In this document: one piece after another, positions 45,491 to 56,189 of the stretch
Layout: every line of letters starts with the position of its first letter
Numbering within the stretch: the first letter of the stretch is position 1
Assembly (NCBI GenBank): GCA_021186555.1
Contig: JAJKFL010000006.1
Span: forward strand, 4,678,715 to 4,742,714
Direction: 5' to 3'
DNA: 64,000 nucleotides
Source: Reticulitermes speratus
Lineage: Eukaryota > Arthropoda > Insecta > Blattodea > Rhinotermitidae
Translations under genes and position numbers: made by a program
Notes under the pieces: model-generated
What the model saw: the letters and a program-made list of their open reading frames with translations, nothing else
Told to the model about the DNA's origin: nothing
Database searches by the model: none

Positions 45491-46239
45491 CTCTACTGTG
45501 TTAGCTTCTGTCTCAACTCCCAAGCTGGGTCTCCACCCCTTGTCTACTGTCTGCGCCAGCTTATTCCATTTAACCCTTACCCTCCGCATCTGGAGGTTGT
45601 CTCCGCAGTTTAATAACCCTCCATGTCGTGACAACAGAGCAACTTTTGACACGAGTGCAGGGAAATAAAGAAACCAAAGCAGTAGCAACACTTCTTAAAT
45701 AAAATAATTCAATCCATGTCAAAAGTACGTAACAAATTCCACAATAATAAATCCCATAAGAGACTGTATTATAACAGGTATTAAAATCAATTGTCTGTGA
45801 ACTATGCAAGCAAAACGTGAGTCAGGTTTACAGAGAGAGGGGCAGGGGAGGGGAAGAAGAAAAGAAAAGCATTCCTGTCGTGTATAGCAGAGCTCTGTAC
45901 CAAGGACATGAGATAAAATCCAAGAATTCTGAAGAACAACTTCCAATAAACTTGAATTATACTGCTCCAAAAACTGACCACGACCTTGCTAAGATATGCA
46001 GCGTTGTTTCTTGTCCGGTCTAGATGCATTGCATTGCCGGAGGTGAGGGACGACCTTGCCACAGAATGGAAAGCATAACATACCGTACGTTATTCAACAC
46101 ATGTATGTGCACTTCAGAGGTAAACGGCCGGAATTCGGATTTTGTACATTAAATATGACACTAAAATCCTTAGAACCTTATTTATTTATAGGCAAGCTAA
46201 CATTCCAATGGCTTGAGGCAAGGCGATGATTTATCATCA
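45491..46239. other. No gene recognised
   Basis: Single-copy DNA; I see no repeat. Confidence 0.3.
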
Positions 46240-46330
46240 CTGCTTCAGGGTAGAACAGACCCCAATTCTACCTTGAAGAATGAGGCTGCATAGTCCTCCG
46301 AAATATTGACAATTATCTGCGTACTATATG
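46240..46330. repeat. Decayed hammerhead repeat
   Basis: ACCTTGAAGAATGAGGCTGC and GTCCTCCGAAATATTGACAA. Confidence 0.5.
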
Positions 46331-46357
46331 GCAGAAATTACCAGATGACACGCTTAA

Positions 46358-46640
46358 TGTGTAGCCGGGGTAGCTCAGTCGATACAGTGACTATGCTACG
46401 AAATGTACGTCCGTGAAATCGTTTGATTTTCCCGACAGGTTAAAGAGATTTTTTTCTGTTTCGAAACATCCAAACCGGCTCTGGGGTCCACACAGCCTCC
46501 TATTTTTTTCACAGGGAGGATTAAGGTGGCCGGGGCGTGAATCTGACCACCCATCCCAAATTAGTGCCAAGGTTAAGAATGAGTGGAACTATACTCCACT
46601 CCCCCCAAATGCCTTGATGTCTTGCACACGGACAACTTTA
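46358..46640 (+). repeat. tRNA-derived SINE, family A (diverged)
   Basis: Head CCGGGGTAGCTCAGTCGATA, body AAACCGGCTCTGGGGTCCAC, CCGGGGCGTGAATCTGACC. Confidence 0.8.
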
Positions 46641-46689
46641 ACTAGAACATATCCTTGATAAACTCAAACCTCACATGCCGATATACGAA

Positions 46690-46945
46690 CGTCGCGGGTA
46701 ACTGAGTAGTACCTCGGCATCGTACTCTGAAGGTCCCAGGTTCAAATGTTGACAAGACGGAAAGAGATTATCCTTACTGAGAATTACCGCGATTTTCCTC
46801 AGTACCTTCAATAAACTGCCAGGAGAGTACGAGTGTTATCTCGCATTCGGGCAGCACCGTTTCAATTCCACATCCTTCCTGACAGACTAGTGACCAATTA
46901 TCCTATCAGAGGATGCTTCGAGATATGAGCTGTCGCAGTCGTCGT
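46690..46945 (+). repeat. tRNA-like SINE, family E
   Basis: GGTAACTGAGTAGTACCTCG head, GGTCCCAGGTTCAAATG box B, body with GATTTTCCTCAGTACC. Confidence 0.7.
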
Positions 46946-47167
46946 CAAACAAACCACAAACACACAAATGAATATCGGATAATAAGGTCAGTCTACACAT
47001 GAAAGATACAGTTTCCCTGTGTTTAATTAAGCATCAGGGCATGAAGGCATGTGGTGGTGTGGAGGTACAGCGCCACGCATTTTTCACACCGACAATAGGT
47101 AGGGACAGCATCACACTCACAGTCGCTTCACCCAGGGAAAAGACACCCCCGCTACCAATTGCTAGGT

Positions 47168-48120
47168 CATGGGTGCCCAACCTTTCTTTGGAACAGGGCC
47201 GCAACTCTCATTGTGGTTTGGACTGCGGGCCAAAGGTGTAAAAATCACAATAAGTATATATGTATGTACGAGGGCTAGTCAAAAAAGAGTGAGACTGAAT
47301 TTATTACTCAGCAAATACGTTAGGCAGAGTCCAACTTGATATGGTCTTTTTCAAAGTAGTCCCCATCGAGCTGTATGCACTTGGTCTAACGTGTCTGCCA
47401 GTCCTGGAAGACGTGCTGGAACCCATTTTTTGACATCGTCTTCAGAACCGCCTCCGCCCTCTTCAGAACGGCCGTTGAGGAGTCGAAACGCTAGCCCCGC
47501 AGCTCCGATTTCAGGCGAGGAAACACAAAAAAGTCACACGGAGCAAGGCCCGGGCTGTACGGAGGGTGCGGCACACATTCGATGTTTTTTCGGGCTAAAT
47601 ACTGGGCAACAACGTTCGAAACGTGAGGGCGTGCATTATCGTGGTGTAGGCGCCAACGAGATGGATGCAGCTCAGGGCGTTTTCGTCGGATGTGTTCGGC
47701 CAGGGTCTTCAAAACTGTCACTGCCCGAAAAAAATCGAATGTGTGCCGCACCCTCCGTACAGCCCGGACCTTGCTCCGTGTGACTTTTTTCTGTTTCCTC
47801 GCCTGAAATCGGAGTTGCGGGGCTAGCGTTTCGACTCCTCAACGGCCGTTCTGAAGAGGGCGGAGGCGGTTCTGAAGACGATGTCAAAAAATGAGTTCCA
47901 GCACGTCTTCCAGGACTGGCAGACACGTTGGACCAAGTGCATACAGCTCGATGGGGACTACTTTGAAAAAGACCATATCAAGTTGGACTCTGCCTAACGT
48001 ATTTGCTGAGTAATAAATTCATTCTCACTCTTTTTTGACTAGCCCTCTTATATATACAATTAACAAACGTGGCCGCGGGCCGCATAACACAACCTGGCGG
48101 GCCGCGGTTGGAGACCCGTG
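47168..48120. mobile_element. Non-autonomous hAT-like element hosting the mariner
   Basis: Ends CATGGGTGCCCAACC and GGTTGGAGACCCGTG are inverted (12 of 15). The inside without the mariner is about 170 bp and rich in GGCCGC (GCCGCGGGCCGCATAAC). Confidence 0.75.
47269..48048. mobile_element. Fold-back mariner: two inverted copies of the transposase 3' end
   Basis: Terminal CGAGGGCTAGTC and GACTAGCCCTCT with TA duplications. Arms of about 320 bp (47269-47594, 47728-48048) are near-complements, both from the mariner 3' end. The minus strand 47751-47491 encodes the C-terminal catalytic part: HHDNARPHVS, then HPPYSPGLAPCDFFVFPRLK, with 34 residues between the two Asp (D34D). The N-terminal two thirds are absent, so it cannot encode an active enzyme. 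Confidence 0.9.
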
Positions 48121-48170
48121 GCTTAGGAGGCTGGGCGGATCCCAGAGCCAGTCCGGTGTCTTGGAGGACG

Positions 48171-48439
48171 GGAACAGCTTTTGGCCCTATGGAAATCCCA
48201 TTCCAATTCCTTCGTCCTCCTTTACGTTACATTTCTTGCTAAAGAAAGGGGGAGGCTTGCAGGATCATCACACTGTGTGTCTGTGTCTGTGTCTCATGGT
48301 TCAAAGTTTGAACCAGCTGACCGATTTTCACAAAACTTAGTATAAAAAATATGTCATTGCAAAGACATCCGAATGACATAATTTACAATTTCCTGTAATC
48401 AGTAATAATATAAGAGCGTAGGAGCGAAAATTAGTGCCC
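48171..48439. other. No feature recognised
   Basis: Short GTGTCTGTGTCTGTGTC run at 48277-48293 only. Confidence 0.3.
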
Positions 48440-48560
48440 CTTACTTTAACTAACTAAACTAACTAACTAACTAACTCCATGGAGCAGTGTCCTTCTTGAG
48501 AAGCTAACAGGTCGTCAGCTAGTCAAGAAATTCCCCGCGTTTTATGGAACCCGAATCACC
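48440..48560 (-). mobile_element. LINE L1a 3' terminus
   Basis: (CTAA)n tail then CTCCATGGAGCAGTGTCC and CAAGAAATTCCCCGCG. It directly abuts the 40-bp array. Confidence 0.8.
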
Positions 48561-48570
48561 GAATTTATGG

Positions 48571-49918
48571 AACTGAATCAGCTGAGTCAGTTACAAGCAG
48601 GTGCGCGTGTAACTGACTCAGCTGAGTCAGTTACAAGCAGGTGCGCGTGTAACTGACTCAGCTGAGTCAGTTACAAGCAGGTGTGCGTGTAACTGAATCA
48701 GCTGAGTCAGTTACAAGCAGGTGTGCGTGTAACTGAATCAGCTGAGTCAGTTACAAGCAGGTGCGCGTGTAACTGACTCAGCTGAGTCAGTTACAAGCAG
48801 GTGTGCGTGTAACTGAATCAGCTGAGTCAGTTACAAGCAGGTGTGCGTGTAACTGAATCAGCTGAGTCAGTTACAAGCAGGTGCGCGTGTAACTGACTCA
48901 GCTGAGTCAGTTACAAGCAGGTGTGCGTGTAACTGAATCAGCTGAGTCAGTTACAAGCAGGTGCGCGTGTAACTGAATCAGCTGAGTCAGTTACAAGCAG
49001 GTGCGCGTGTAACTGAATCAGCTGAGTCAGTTACAAGCAGGTGTGCGTGTAACTGAATCAGCTGAGTCAGTTACAAGCAGGTGTGCGTGTAACTGAATCA
49101 GCTGAGTCAGTTACAAGCAGGTGTGCGTGTAACTGAATCAGCTGAGTCAGTTACAAGCAGGTGTGCGTGTAACTGAATCAGCTGAGTCAGTTACAAGCAG
49201 GTGTGCGTGTAACTGAATCAGCTGAGTCAGTTACAAGCAGGTGTGCGTGTAACTGAATCAGCTGAGTCAGTTACAAGCAGGTGTGCGTGTAACTGAATCA
49301 GCTGAGTCAGTTACAAGCAGGTGTGCGTGTAACTGAATCAGCTGAGTCAGTTACAAGCAGGTGTGCGTGTAACTGAATCAGCTGAGTCAGTTACAAGCAG
49401 GTGTGCGTGTAACTGAATCAGCTGAGTCAGTTACAAGCAGGTGCGCGTGTAACTGAATCAGCTGAGTCAGTTACAAGCAGGTGTGCGTGTAACTGAATCA
49501 GCTGAGTCAGTTACAAGCAGGTGTGCGTGTAACTGAATCAGCTGAGTCAGTTACAAGCAGGTGTGCGTGTAACTGAATCAGCTGAGTCAGTTACAAGCAG
49601 GTGCGCGTGTAACTGAATCAGCTGAGTCAGTTACAAGCAGGTGCGCGTGTAACTGAATCAGCTGAGTCAGTTACAAGCAGGTGTGCGTGTAACTGAATCA
49701 GCTGAGTCAGTTACAAGCAGGTGTGCGTGTAACTGAATCAGCTGAGTCAGTTACAAGCAGGTGTGCGTGTAACTGAATCAGCTGAGTCAGTTACAAGCAG
49801 GTGTGCGTGTAACTGAATCAGCTGAGTCAGTTACAAGCAGGTGCGCGTGTAACTGAATCAGCTGAGTCAGTTACAAGCAGGTGTGCGTGTAACTGAATCA
49901 GCTGAGTCAGTTACAAGC
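48571..49918. repeat. 40-bp array, about 34 copies, each with an AP-1 palindrome
   Basis: Unit: GTAACTGAMTCAGCTGAG + TCAGTTAC + AAGCAGGTGYGCGT. With M=C the first 26 bp form a perfect palindrome centred on CAGCTG that holds TGACTCA and TGAGTCA; with M=A only TGAGTCA remains. The period is strictly 40 bp over 1.35 kb. The array ends about 650 bp downstream of GCH1 exon 2, in intron 2. Confidence 0.97.
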
Positions 49919-50269
49919 TAAGTAACGACCGGCAAAGTTCAGTCTAGGAAATCAGGCCTGAAGACTTTAATTAGCTACTTGGTCTGCACGCTTACCTGCT
50001 ATCACGAGAAAGATTCAAATATAAAATACGACATTTCCCTTTCCACACTTTTGTTTCACAATAACCAAATTACTTTATAACATTTCAAATCTTCGCCATC
50101 TGCCATTTGTTCACCTCCACGACAGTGTACAAAATATTAACCCTTCAGCCTACGACTGACAGAAGAGGCCGTGGTTTATGCGAATTGCAAGGTCAATGGA
50201 TGACACATAACAAAATCATAGTCGTTACTGGAAGTATTAGACACTATCAGTCGTCGGTAGGTTAAAACA

Positions 50270-50490
50270 CCGCAGCGTTTCGGAGGTTGGATCTGCCTCC
50301 GTCGTCAAGTGGCATGGAGGAAGGCTAGAATACTCGTATATTCTGATGAACCCGACAGAAGGTAATACTTGGATTCATATCCTGTTTCCATGGGTATCAA
50401 CACACAACCTTCGAGTGTTCTTTTGGAAGTTTTCCGACATTTCGGAGGAGGGGGGGGGGGGGGGCATACTGAATCCATCTTCAGAGTTAA
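50270..50490. repeat. Two decayed antisense hammerhead repeats
   Basis: GCGTTTCGGAGGTTGG...CCGTCGTCAAG and TCCGACATTTCGGAGG...CCATCTTCAGAG. A G tract of about 15 interrupts the second. Confidence 0.55.
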
Positions 50491-50567
50491 AAATGTTTTC
50501 TACCGCAGAAGGCTCGGCCTCACAATGCAGAAGAATGACACATAAAATGAACAGATAGGCGACTTAC

Positions 50568-50777
50568 CTTCAAGACTTTGGTCGTATCCTTTCGTGAAGA
50601 AAAGCATGGCCTTAGCAGCTCGCTCTGGCGTTTTGAGGAGTCCCTGCCGGTCAGGGTTCTCGCCTAGGGACGACAATAACAAGCGATAGGCACGGGACAT
50701 GTCCGGCAGAAGGGCCTCTCTGGTTGGCGGGCGGTGGTCCAGTTCCAGGTCATGATGGAACGTACATTTCTCGTGGC
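50568..50777 (-). CDS. Pu (GCH1): GTP cyclohydrolase I, coding exon 2
   Basis: The acceptor TTGACAG is followed by GC, completing a Gly codon. The exon then reads [14 protein letters not shown], then [39 protein letters not shown] and [11 protein letters not shown]. It ends on the first base of a Glu codon at the donor GTAAGT. The segment ENP-RQGL-KTP-RAA-AM-FFTKGY is the N-terminal part of the conserved GTP cyclohydrolase fold. Length is 210 nt: 69 codons plus split codons at both ends. An open frame runs a little upstream to an ATG at 50805, but the splice site and homology show it is intronic. Confidence 0.96.
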
Positions 50778-50805
50778 CTGTCAAATACATGAACAGTGAC
50801 AACAT

Positions 50806-51067
50806 GCGAGAAAAACTCTCATGAGATTTAAGACCCGCTCCTTCGTAATCATTTTCAGATCGGCTCTAGGACCTGCTTAGGCTCTGTCTACTGGGTATTG
50901 AGGTCTTTGTAGTTAAAGCGACCGGAAAAAAGAAAACTGATCACCCATTTTATTCTGGTGCAAAGACGTGGATGCGTAGAGCTCTATTTCTCCTAAATGG
51001 GATTGTGCTTGGGAGCAATAATAAAATTGTCACGAAAAAGAAAATGGGAAGATCCACTTTCCGGTAA
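50806..51067. other. SINE family A trace in GCH1 intron 1
   Basis: AAAGCGACCGGAAAAAAG and TTATTCTGGTGCAAAGACG fit a badly decayed family A body. Confidence 0.35.
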
Positions 51068-51351
51068 GGTAAAGGTAAAGTTCTCCCTAGAACAGGCCAT
51101 GAAGGCCCAGAGGGGGAGTAGAGGTATAGCTCTACTCTTTCTTTGACCCTGACACTAGATGGGGTGGGTGGTCAACTCCACGCTCCGGCCGCTTTACCCC
51201 CGGGAAAGAGACCCGGTACCCATTTTATAGCAGGCTGGGTTGGCCCCAGGGCCGGTCTGGACGACTGCGAAAAATCTGGCCCCTACCGGGATTCGATCCC
51301 CGGACCGTCCAGCCCGTAGCGAGTCGCTATACCGACTGAGCTATCGCGGCC
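51068..51351 (-). repeat. tRNA-derived SINE, family A, 13-bp duplication
   Basis: CCACTTTCCGGTA at 51055-51067 and 51352-51364. It is a complete reference-like copy: 3' end GGTAAAGTTCTCCC, head reverse CGACTGAGCTATCGCGGCC. Confidence 0.95.
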
Positions 51352-51364
51352 CCACTTTCCGGTA

Positions 51365-51734
51365 GAAATATTCATTAATACAAGGGAAGTTGCAGAGCAC
51401 AAAGTTTTGGTTATTAATTTTTGCATAGTAATTCAAGACCAATAGAAACGACAAAGAACGCCATGCCGATCTGCATAAAACATACGTAATGTTTCTGTGC
51501 AAAAATATAAAATGTAACTCGAAATATAATTCCTGTCTTTTAGATGGAGGTTCTCACGGCTACGTTTATGACGATTACGATCTTCTGGAATGCTACTTTG
51601 TGTAGTTTAGTAGACAGTCTACGTAGAGCCCACCTATCTCCTAAATTATACTGGGTCACATTCTAGAAGAGTCATCTTGGTTTCTTCCTCCCCTTAAGTC
51701 TTCCAATCTAAATCCCCGTCTTTCCCCCCCCCCC
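51365..51734. other. Mostly unassigned intron DNA
   Basis: Old fold-back terminus traces at 51580-51630 (GATCTTCTGGAATGCTAC). Confidence 0.35.
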
Positions 51735-51990
51735 CCTATGGCTCGACAACCCCTTGGGGGCCTAGGCCTCGTCATTTTACGACGCTTCACGATCACACTT
51801 CAGACACACCACACTCAGTAGGACTCCTCTAGACGAGGGACCAGCCCGTCGCAGAGACCTCTACCTGACAACACACAACACTCACAACAGACAGACATCC
51901 ATGCCTTAGGCGGGATTCGAACCCACAATCCCAGTAAGCGAGCGGCCGTAGACCCACGCCTTAGACCGCATGGCCACTGGGATCGGCCCC
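51735..51990 (-). repeat. tRNA-Leu-like SINE, family C
   Basis: CTATGGCTCGACAACCCC, CCGCATGGCCACTGGGATC as reversed head, box B reverse GGCGGGATTCGAACCC. Confidence 0.9.
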
Positions 51991-52367
51991 GTCTTCTTTA
52001 CAGTTTAGATTTAGCTTACGAAAATAAGAATCTTATAAGCAACTGGTAGTTAGTACTACACCTGAAATGGGGGATCAGCCCATAGCAGGCCCTGTATTTA
52101 CACTGGACAACACAGCCACAGCAAATACACGAACACACACTGATGCCTCGAGTGAGTTTCTAACGCTTGATTTCCCTGTTCGAAAGGTCGAAGTCAGCAC
52201 GCGCCTTATTCTACGTCATAATTGTGAACGGAAAACAAATCGCAAGCATTGAAGTCGTGAAGACACCAAGACACACACATAACAGTGGACTTAAAACGTC
52301 CTGAGAACTGGGGAGGTCCAGATTAGCTCGGTCAAAAGGACCCAACTGAGTAGGTGTCTCCCCTCCC
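51991..52367. other. No feature recognised
   Basis: Single-copy DNA leading into HHR-o. Confidence 0.3.
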
Positions 52368-52412
52368 ATCACCTGAAGACGGAAGAAGAACCAGCTTCCG
52401 AAACGTCGTGAT
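52368..52412 (+). ncRNA. Hammerhead ribozyme motif (HHR-o), canonical with GTC site
   Basis: Stem I ATCAC/GTGAT, core CTGAAGA, stem II GGAAG/CTTCC with 9-nt loop, GAAA, stem III ACGT, cleavage after C52407. Confidence 0.85.
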
Positions 52413-52444
52413 TTTATATTATATTTTAATATTTTATCCGGAAG

Positions 52445-52978
52445 ATGGACAAAGTCCAGAAGGGAAGAGGTACAGGGATTTGGCGGGAAAGCCCGAAGGA
52501 AAAAGACCACTTGAAAAACCTAAACGTAGATGGGAGGATAATAATTAAATTAATCTTCAAGTAATAGAATGGGGGCGTGGAATGGATTGATCTGGCTGGG
52601 TATGGGGACGAGTGGCGGGCTACTTTAAACACAGCAATGAAGCTTCGAAATCCATGAAATTAGGTGAATTTTCTTGACTAGCCGAGGAACTAAGGTAAAA
52701 AAAGGTAAAGGTAAAGTTCTCCCTGGAACAGGCCATGAAGGTCCAGAGGGGGAGTAGAGGTATAGTTCTACTCTTTCTTTAACCCTGGCACTATATGGGG
52801 TGGGTGGTAAACTCCACGCACCGGCCGCTTTACCCCCGGGAAAGAGACGCGGTACCCATTTTACAGGAGGCAGGGTGGGCCCCAGGGCCGGTCTGGACGG
52901 CTGTAGCCGAGGAACTAACAGCTTTTAAAGAAGGACTCTGTTCCATGGTCTTAGTTAGTGCCATCAGAGTGTGGTTAC
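52445..52978 (+). mobile_element. LINE L1a 3' end interrupted by a SINE
   Basis: GGGAAAGCCCGAAGGAAAAA, TAGATGGGAGGATAATAATT, 3' UTR TTTTCTTGACTAGCCGAGG, then after the SINE CAGCTTTTAAAGAAGGACTC. Confidence 0.85.
52694..52903 (-). repeat. SINE family A, 5'-truncated, 15-bp duplication, inside LINE
   Basis: TAGCCGAGGAACTAA at 52679-52693 and 52904-52918. It stops in the body at GGTCTGGACGGCTG, so the tRNA head is absent, as in incomplete reverse transcription. Confidence 0.93.
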
Positions 52979-53040
52979 CTTAATTTACAGAATCTCACTG
53001 GACAACCTTCGGTAGCTAACCGGAGGGCAGATCAGCAATA

Positions 53041-53150
53041 TCACTAACTAAATAACTCCATGGAGCAGAGTCCTTCTTGAGAAGCTAACAGGTCCTCAGC
53101 TAGTCAAGAAATTCCCCGCGTTTTGTGGAACCCGAAGGTTCTTTACCGCA
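53041..53150 (-). mobile_element. LINE L1a 3' terminus
   Basis: CTAACTAAATAACTCCATGG and GTCAAGAAATTCCCCGCG. Confidence 0.8.
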
Positions 53151-53399
53151 CTCACAAGAGCCCTCCACGGATAGCAATATTACGCAAATGGAAACCCCAC
53201 GCGAGGGTGAAGTGTTGCGGACGCATTCGCAAATATTTACACATCCCGTGAACGCAAGTTCACACTTAAAAGCCGAGGCCGCAGCAGCGCTCAGAACTCC
53301 GGTGAATCCCAAACAATAGTGAGCTCGACTGCTACATAAACGGCGCCACGGCGTCGGGCTGATTCGTATACGTACAGTGACACAGACGCAAGCGGCAAA

Positions 53400-53560
53400 G
53401 AGATAAGATGCATGAAAGATTCTGGACGAAATGGTGGAAGACTTTCCCCAGACTTCAGCTTCTCCTCACCTTCTCGGTGCTTGCAATTTTGATCTGTTAA
53501 TGTCGTTCCCAAATATCTGAACTTCGCCAAACTTTCAAAGAACTTATTAGCTACATTGGG
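53400..53560 (-). mobile_element. LINE reverse-transcriptase fragment
   Basis: Minus strand encodes AKFRYLGTTLTDQNCKHREG, the usual KYLGT motif region downstream of the RT palm, then decays. Confidence 0.7.
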
Positions 53561-53564
53561 ACCA

Positions 53565-53850
53565 GGATAGCGTAGTCGGTATTGCGACTACGCTTACGCT
53601 GGACAGTCCGGGGATAAATCCCCGGTGTGGGCGAGGGATTTTTTTCTTCGCCAAAACCCTTCCAGACCGGCCCTTGGGCCCACCAGGCCTCCTCCAATGC
53701 GTACTTGGGCTCTTCCTGGGCGTAAAGCGGCCGGGGCGTGGCACTGATCACCCATCCCAATCTAGCGATGAGGTTATGACAGAGCAGAGCTATGTTTCTG
53801 CTACCCTCCGTGCCTTCACGTGACGTTGTAGGGAGAACTCTACCTTTTTA
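53565..53850 (+). repeat. tRNA-derived SINE, family A
   Basis: Head AGGATAGCGTAGTCGGTATT, body TTCCAGACCGGCCCTTGGGC, CGGCCGGGGCGTGGCACTG. Confidence 0.85.
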
Positions 53851-53952
53851 GCTAGGTTATTCACTCTAATTTCTAATAACAAATCGTTCCCACCTATTGT
53901 AGCCTGAGCATTTCTCGTATAAAATAAGACGTCTGAGGTTCACCTACCTATA

Positions 53953-54259
53953 AAGGTAAAGCAATCCCATTACAGACCTGGACAGACCCTTAAGGTTCCA
54001 GGAGGTTGAGGCTCCCAGATTTCTAGACAATCGGCACATGAACGTGGTAAGGTTGTCAGACCTACGCACCGGCCGCCTTTACCCCCCAGGAAACATTCCT
54101 GGTACTCATTTCTGTTAGAGGCTGACTCGACCCCATGGGCCATAGTGCGACCGAAAGGATTATGTTACTGAAAAATTCCAATGACACCATCGGGAATCGA
54201 ACCCGCGACGTTCCGGCTTGTAGCGTAGTGCCTCAACCAACTGCGCCACCGCGTGCCCC
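53953..54259 (-). repeat. tRNA-derived SINE, family B, 12-bp duplication
   Basis: CACCTACCTATA at 53941-53952 and again at 54260-54271. Confidence 0.93.
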
Positions 54260-54479
54260 CACCTACCTATAGAAAGGACCTAAAATGTAATGTCGGTTTT
54301 TAAATAATAATAGTAATTAAACCTAATAACGGTAAGGATCAAATACCCAGCAACAAACTCTACATAGGTCACTTTTAGATATTTCCCTTAAAATATGTTA
54401 ATGTGCAATAATAGAACATTTGCTAATGGTATGGAGTAAAAGTGGGGTAAAGTAAATGATTCATCTCACAGGCCTCTTC

Positions 54480-54570
54480 TACTCTTCTACCTTGAAGATG
54501 GAGCAGCACATTCATCAAAATCGTTCGTACCTATCTACCTAAATTACATTCCAGAAGATAGAAAACTTCA
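54480..54570. repeat. Decayed hammerhead repeat
   Basis: ACCTTGAAGATGGAGCAGC, CAAAATCGTTCGTACC, ACATTCCAGAAGA. Confidence 0.5.
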
Positions 54571-54767
54571 GTCACCAACCTGTGAACCTCAAATCTCACA
54601 ACTTCATCACAGGTATATGGTGTGTTTTCTGTGAGGTGAAAACAACTTTTTATTCAAACTAGATACATTCTTTAACACTTTGCAGCACAAATTTAAATTA
54701 AGCATATTTTTGTAATGCATTTTTGTCGTGCACACAAATCTTATGAAATAACACGCTATTAAATTTT

Positions 54768-54810
54768 TATCTCTGAAGATGGCCGAGTAGGCCGAAACAT
54801 GTAGCAGATA
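54768..54810 (+). ncRNA. Hammerhead ribozyme motif (HHR-p)
   Basis: Core CTGAAGA, stem II GGCC/GGCC, GAAA, ACATGT, cleavage after A54803. Stem I TATCT/AGATA pairs only with a 2-nt bulge. Confidence 0.62.
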
Positions 54811-54849
54811 TTATATACATTTCTGATCCATAAATATGTACCTTGTTGG

Positions 54850-56185
54850 CTGTACGAGTATTATTTGATTAAATCTAAAGCATACTTTAAAAAAAAATTC
54901 GGTTCACACACTACAGAAAACATAATGCCTCTCGTTTATAAACAACAGTGAGCAGCACTATTCAGAAAATTAATCACTGTTTTTTTGTGATACTCACAGT
55001 AAACACGTAAATACATCCTGTGGGTAAAATGAAGTGTTTTTAAACGTTGATGCAGATGGTGCATGCTTCAAAGAGAGATTAATAATAGCGGGATATTTTC
55101 CTCCATGACCCTACAGGTCATTAAGGCTTACTGGTTAAACACAAGTTATTAGCTTAGTATAAAATTATGAAAAGGATGCAAATTGTTTATACCATAGTAA
55201 GAGAATACATTCGAGTGGGAAATTCAGCTAAAATTCAAGGGGTTGGAGTGGGAGTGGGGCATAGAAATCCGACGCAGATGGAGTCACACAAAAGATGCGA
55301 GAAACTGCAATAGACAGACACAAGAGGAAGAGCAGGTGTCTGTGACAGTGACGTTATTGTGTTTGGGTCGAGTTCATGCATGATCCATACGGGAAAATCA
55401 GACGCGCGTGAAAGTCATAAAGACACTTGGCATAGCTTCAGATTTACCGTCCCTTTTGACACCTGTATTTACTGCACTGAACAGGGAAGGTGAGAGGTGA
55501 AGATTTGTCTTTACCAACAAGTAAACACCTATACCTGAAAGCGTAGTAGACAATGGAATTGGCTCCACACATTCGTAAACTTCAAACTGGACTAAAGGTT
55601 ATTGGCCAGCTTCACGCCCCGGCTACCTTATCCACGAGCAGAATACCTATGTCAAGGGGTGCACAAATCCTAAGCGCCAGCTCGCACGGGCGACTGAATT
55701 TTGTACGGTAGCACCTAATATTTGTGGGTATTTTCAGTGTGAAACTTCCTAAATTTTTGGAAAATTTGTATACCCCTGCCCATGTACATAGGGTGGCAGG
55801 AAGTATTAACCTACGGAAGCCTGAAATTGTCGCAATAACAAAGATACAAAACCTAGCGGCAGTTAACTGACCCAATTAATAATTACTTAATTCGATCATT
55901 CAGTTACATAAAATCCAAACAAAGAAACTCAGAGGACACTTACTGTCGAAATTTTGCTTAAGGCGTGACACATGCATGTGACTTGACTTGTATCAACGTA
56001 TCGTTTTTGTTAAAGATACAATGCTTCGTAACCCGGCTCTGATTCCGTTTTCAGGCAAAATACAAAAGCAATTAAGCTAATCTCCAAACAACTTACACAA
56101 TAATGGAGGTTTCGTAATTTTTGTATTTTACCTGATGACGGACGTACATGCATCTGCACAAACGTTCAGTGTTTTAACAGAAGTC
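54850..56185. other. GCH1 intron 1, little recognised
   Basis: At 54925-55035 a distant copy of the 114-bp satellite unit may lie (CACTGTTTTTTTGTGATACT, AACACGTAAATACATCC). The rest is single-copy. Confidence 0.35.
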
Positions 56186-56189
56186 TGAC

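Larger units (their letters stand above)
47030..48170 (-). repeat. SINE family A split by a hAT element that is itself split by a mariner
   Basis: CATGAAGGCATGTGG...ACCAATT on the left and AGGAGGCTGGGCGGATCCC on the right are adjacent parts of one minus-strand family A SINE. Together they place the 0.95-kb insertion. Confidence 0.75.

Noticed and set aside
47391-47926. Two overlapping frames with nearly the same protein on opposite strands
   Set aside because: They are shadow frames of the two inverted mariner arms; the real reading is the D34D transposase frame.
48571-49918. CRISPR-like regular repeats
   Set aside because: The spacers between palindromes are identical, and the gene context is eukaryotic.
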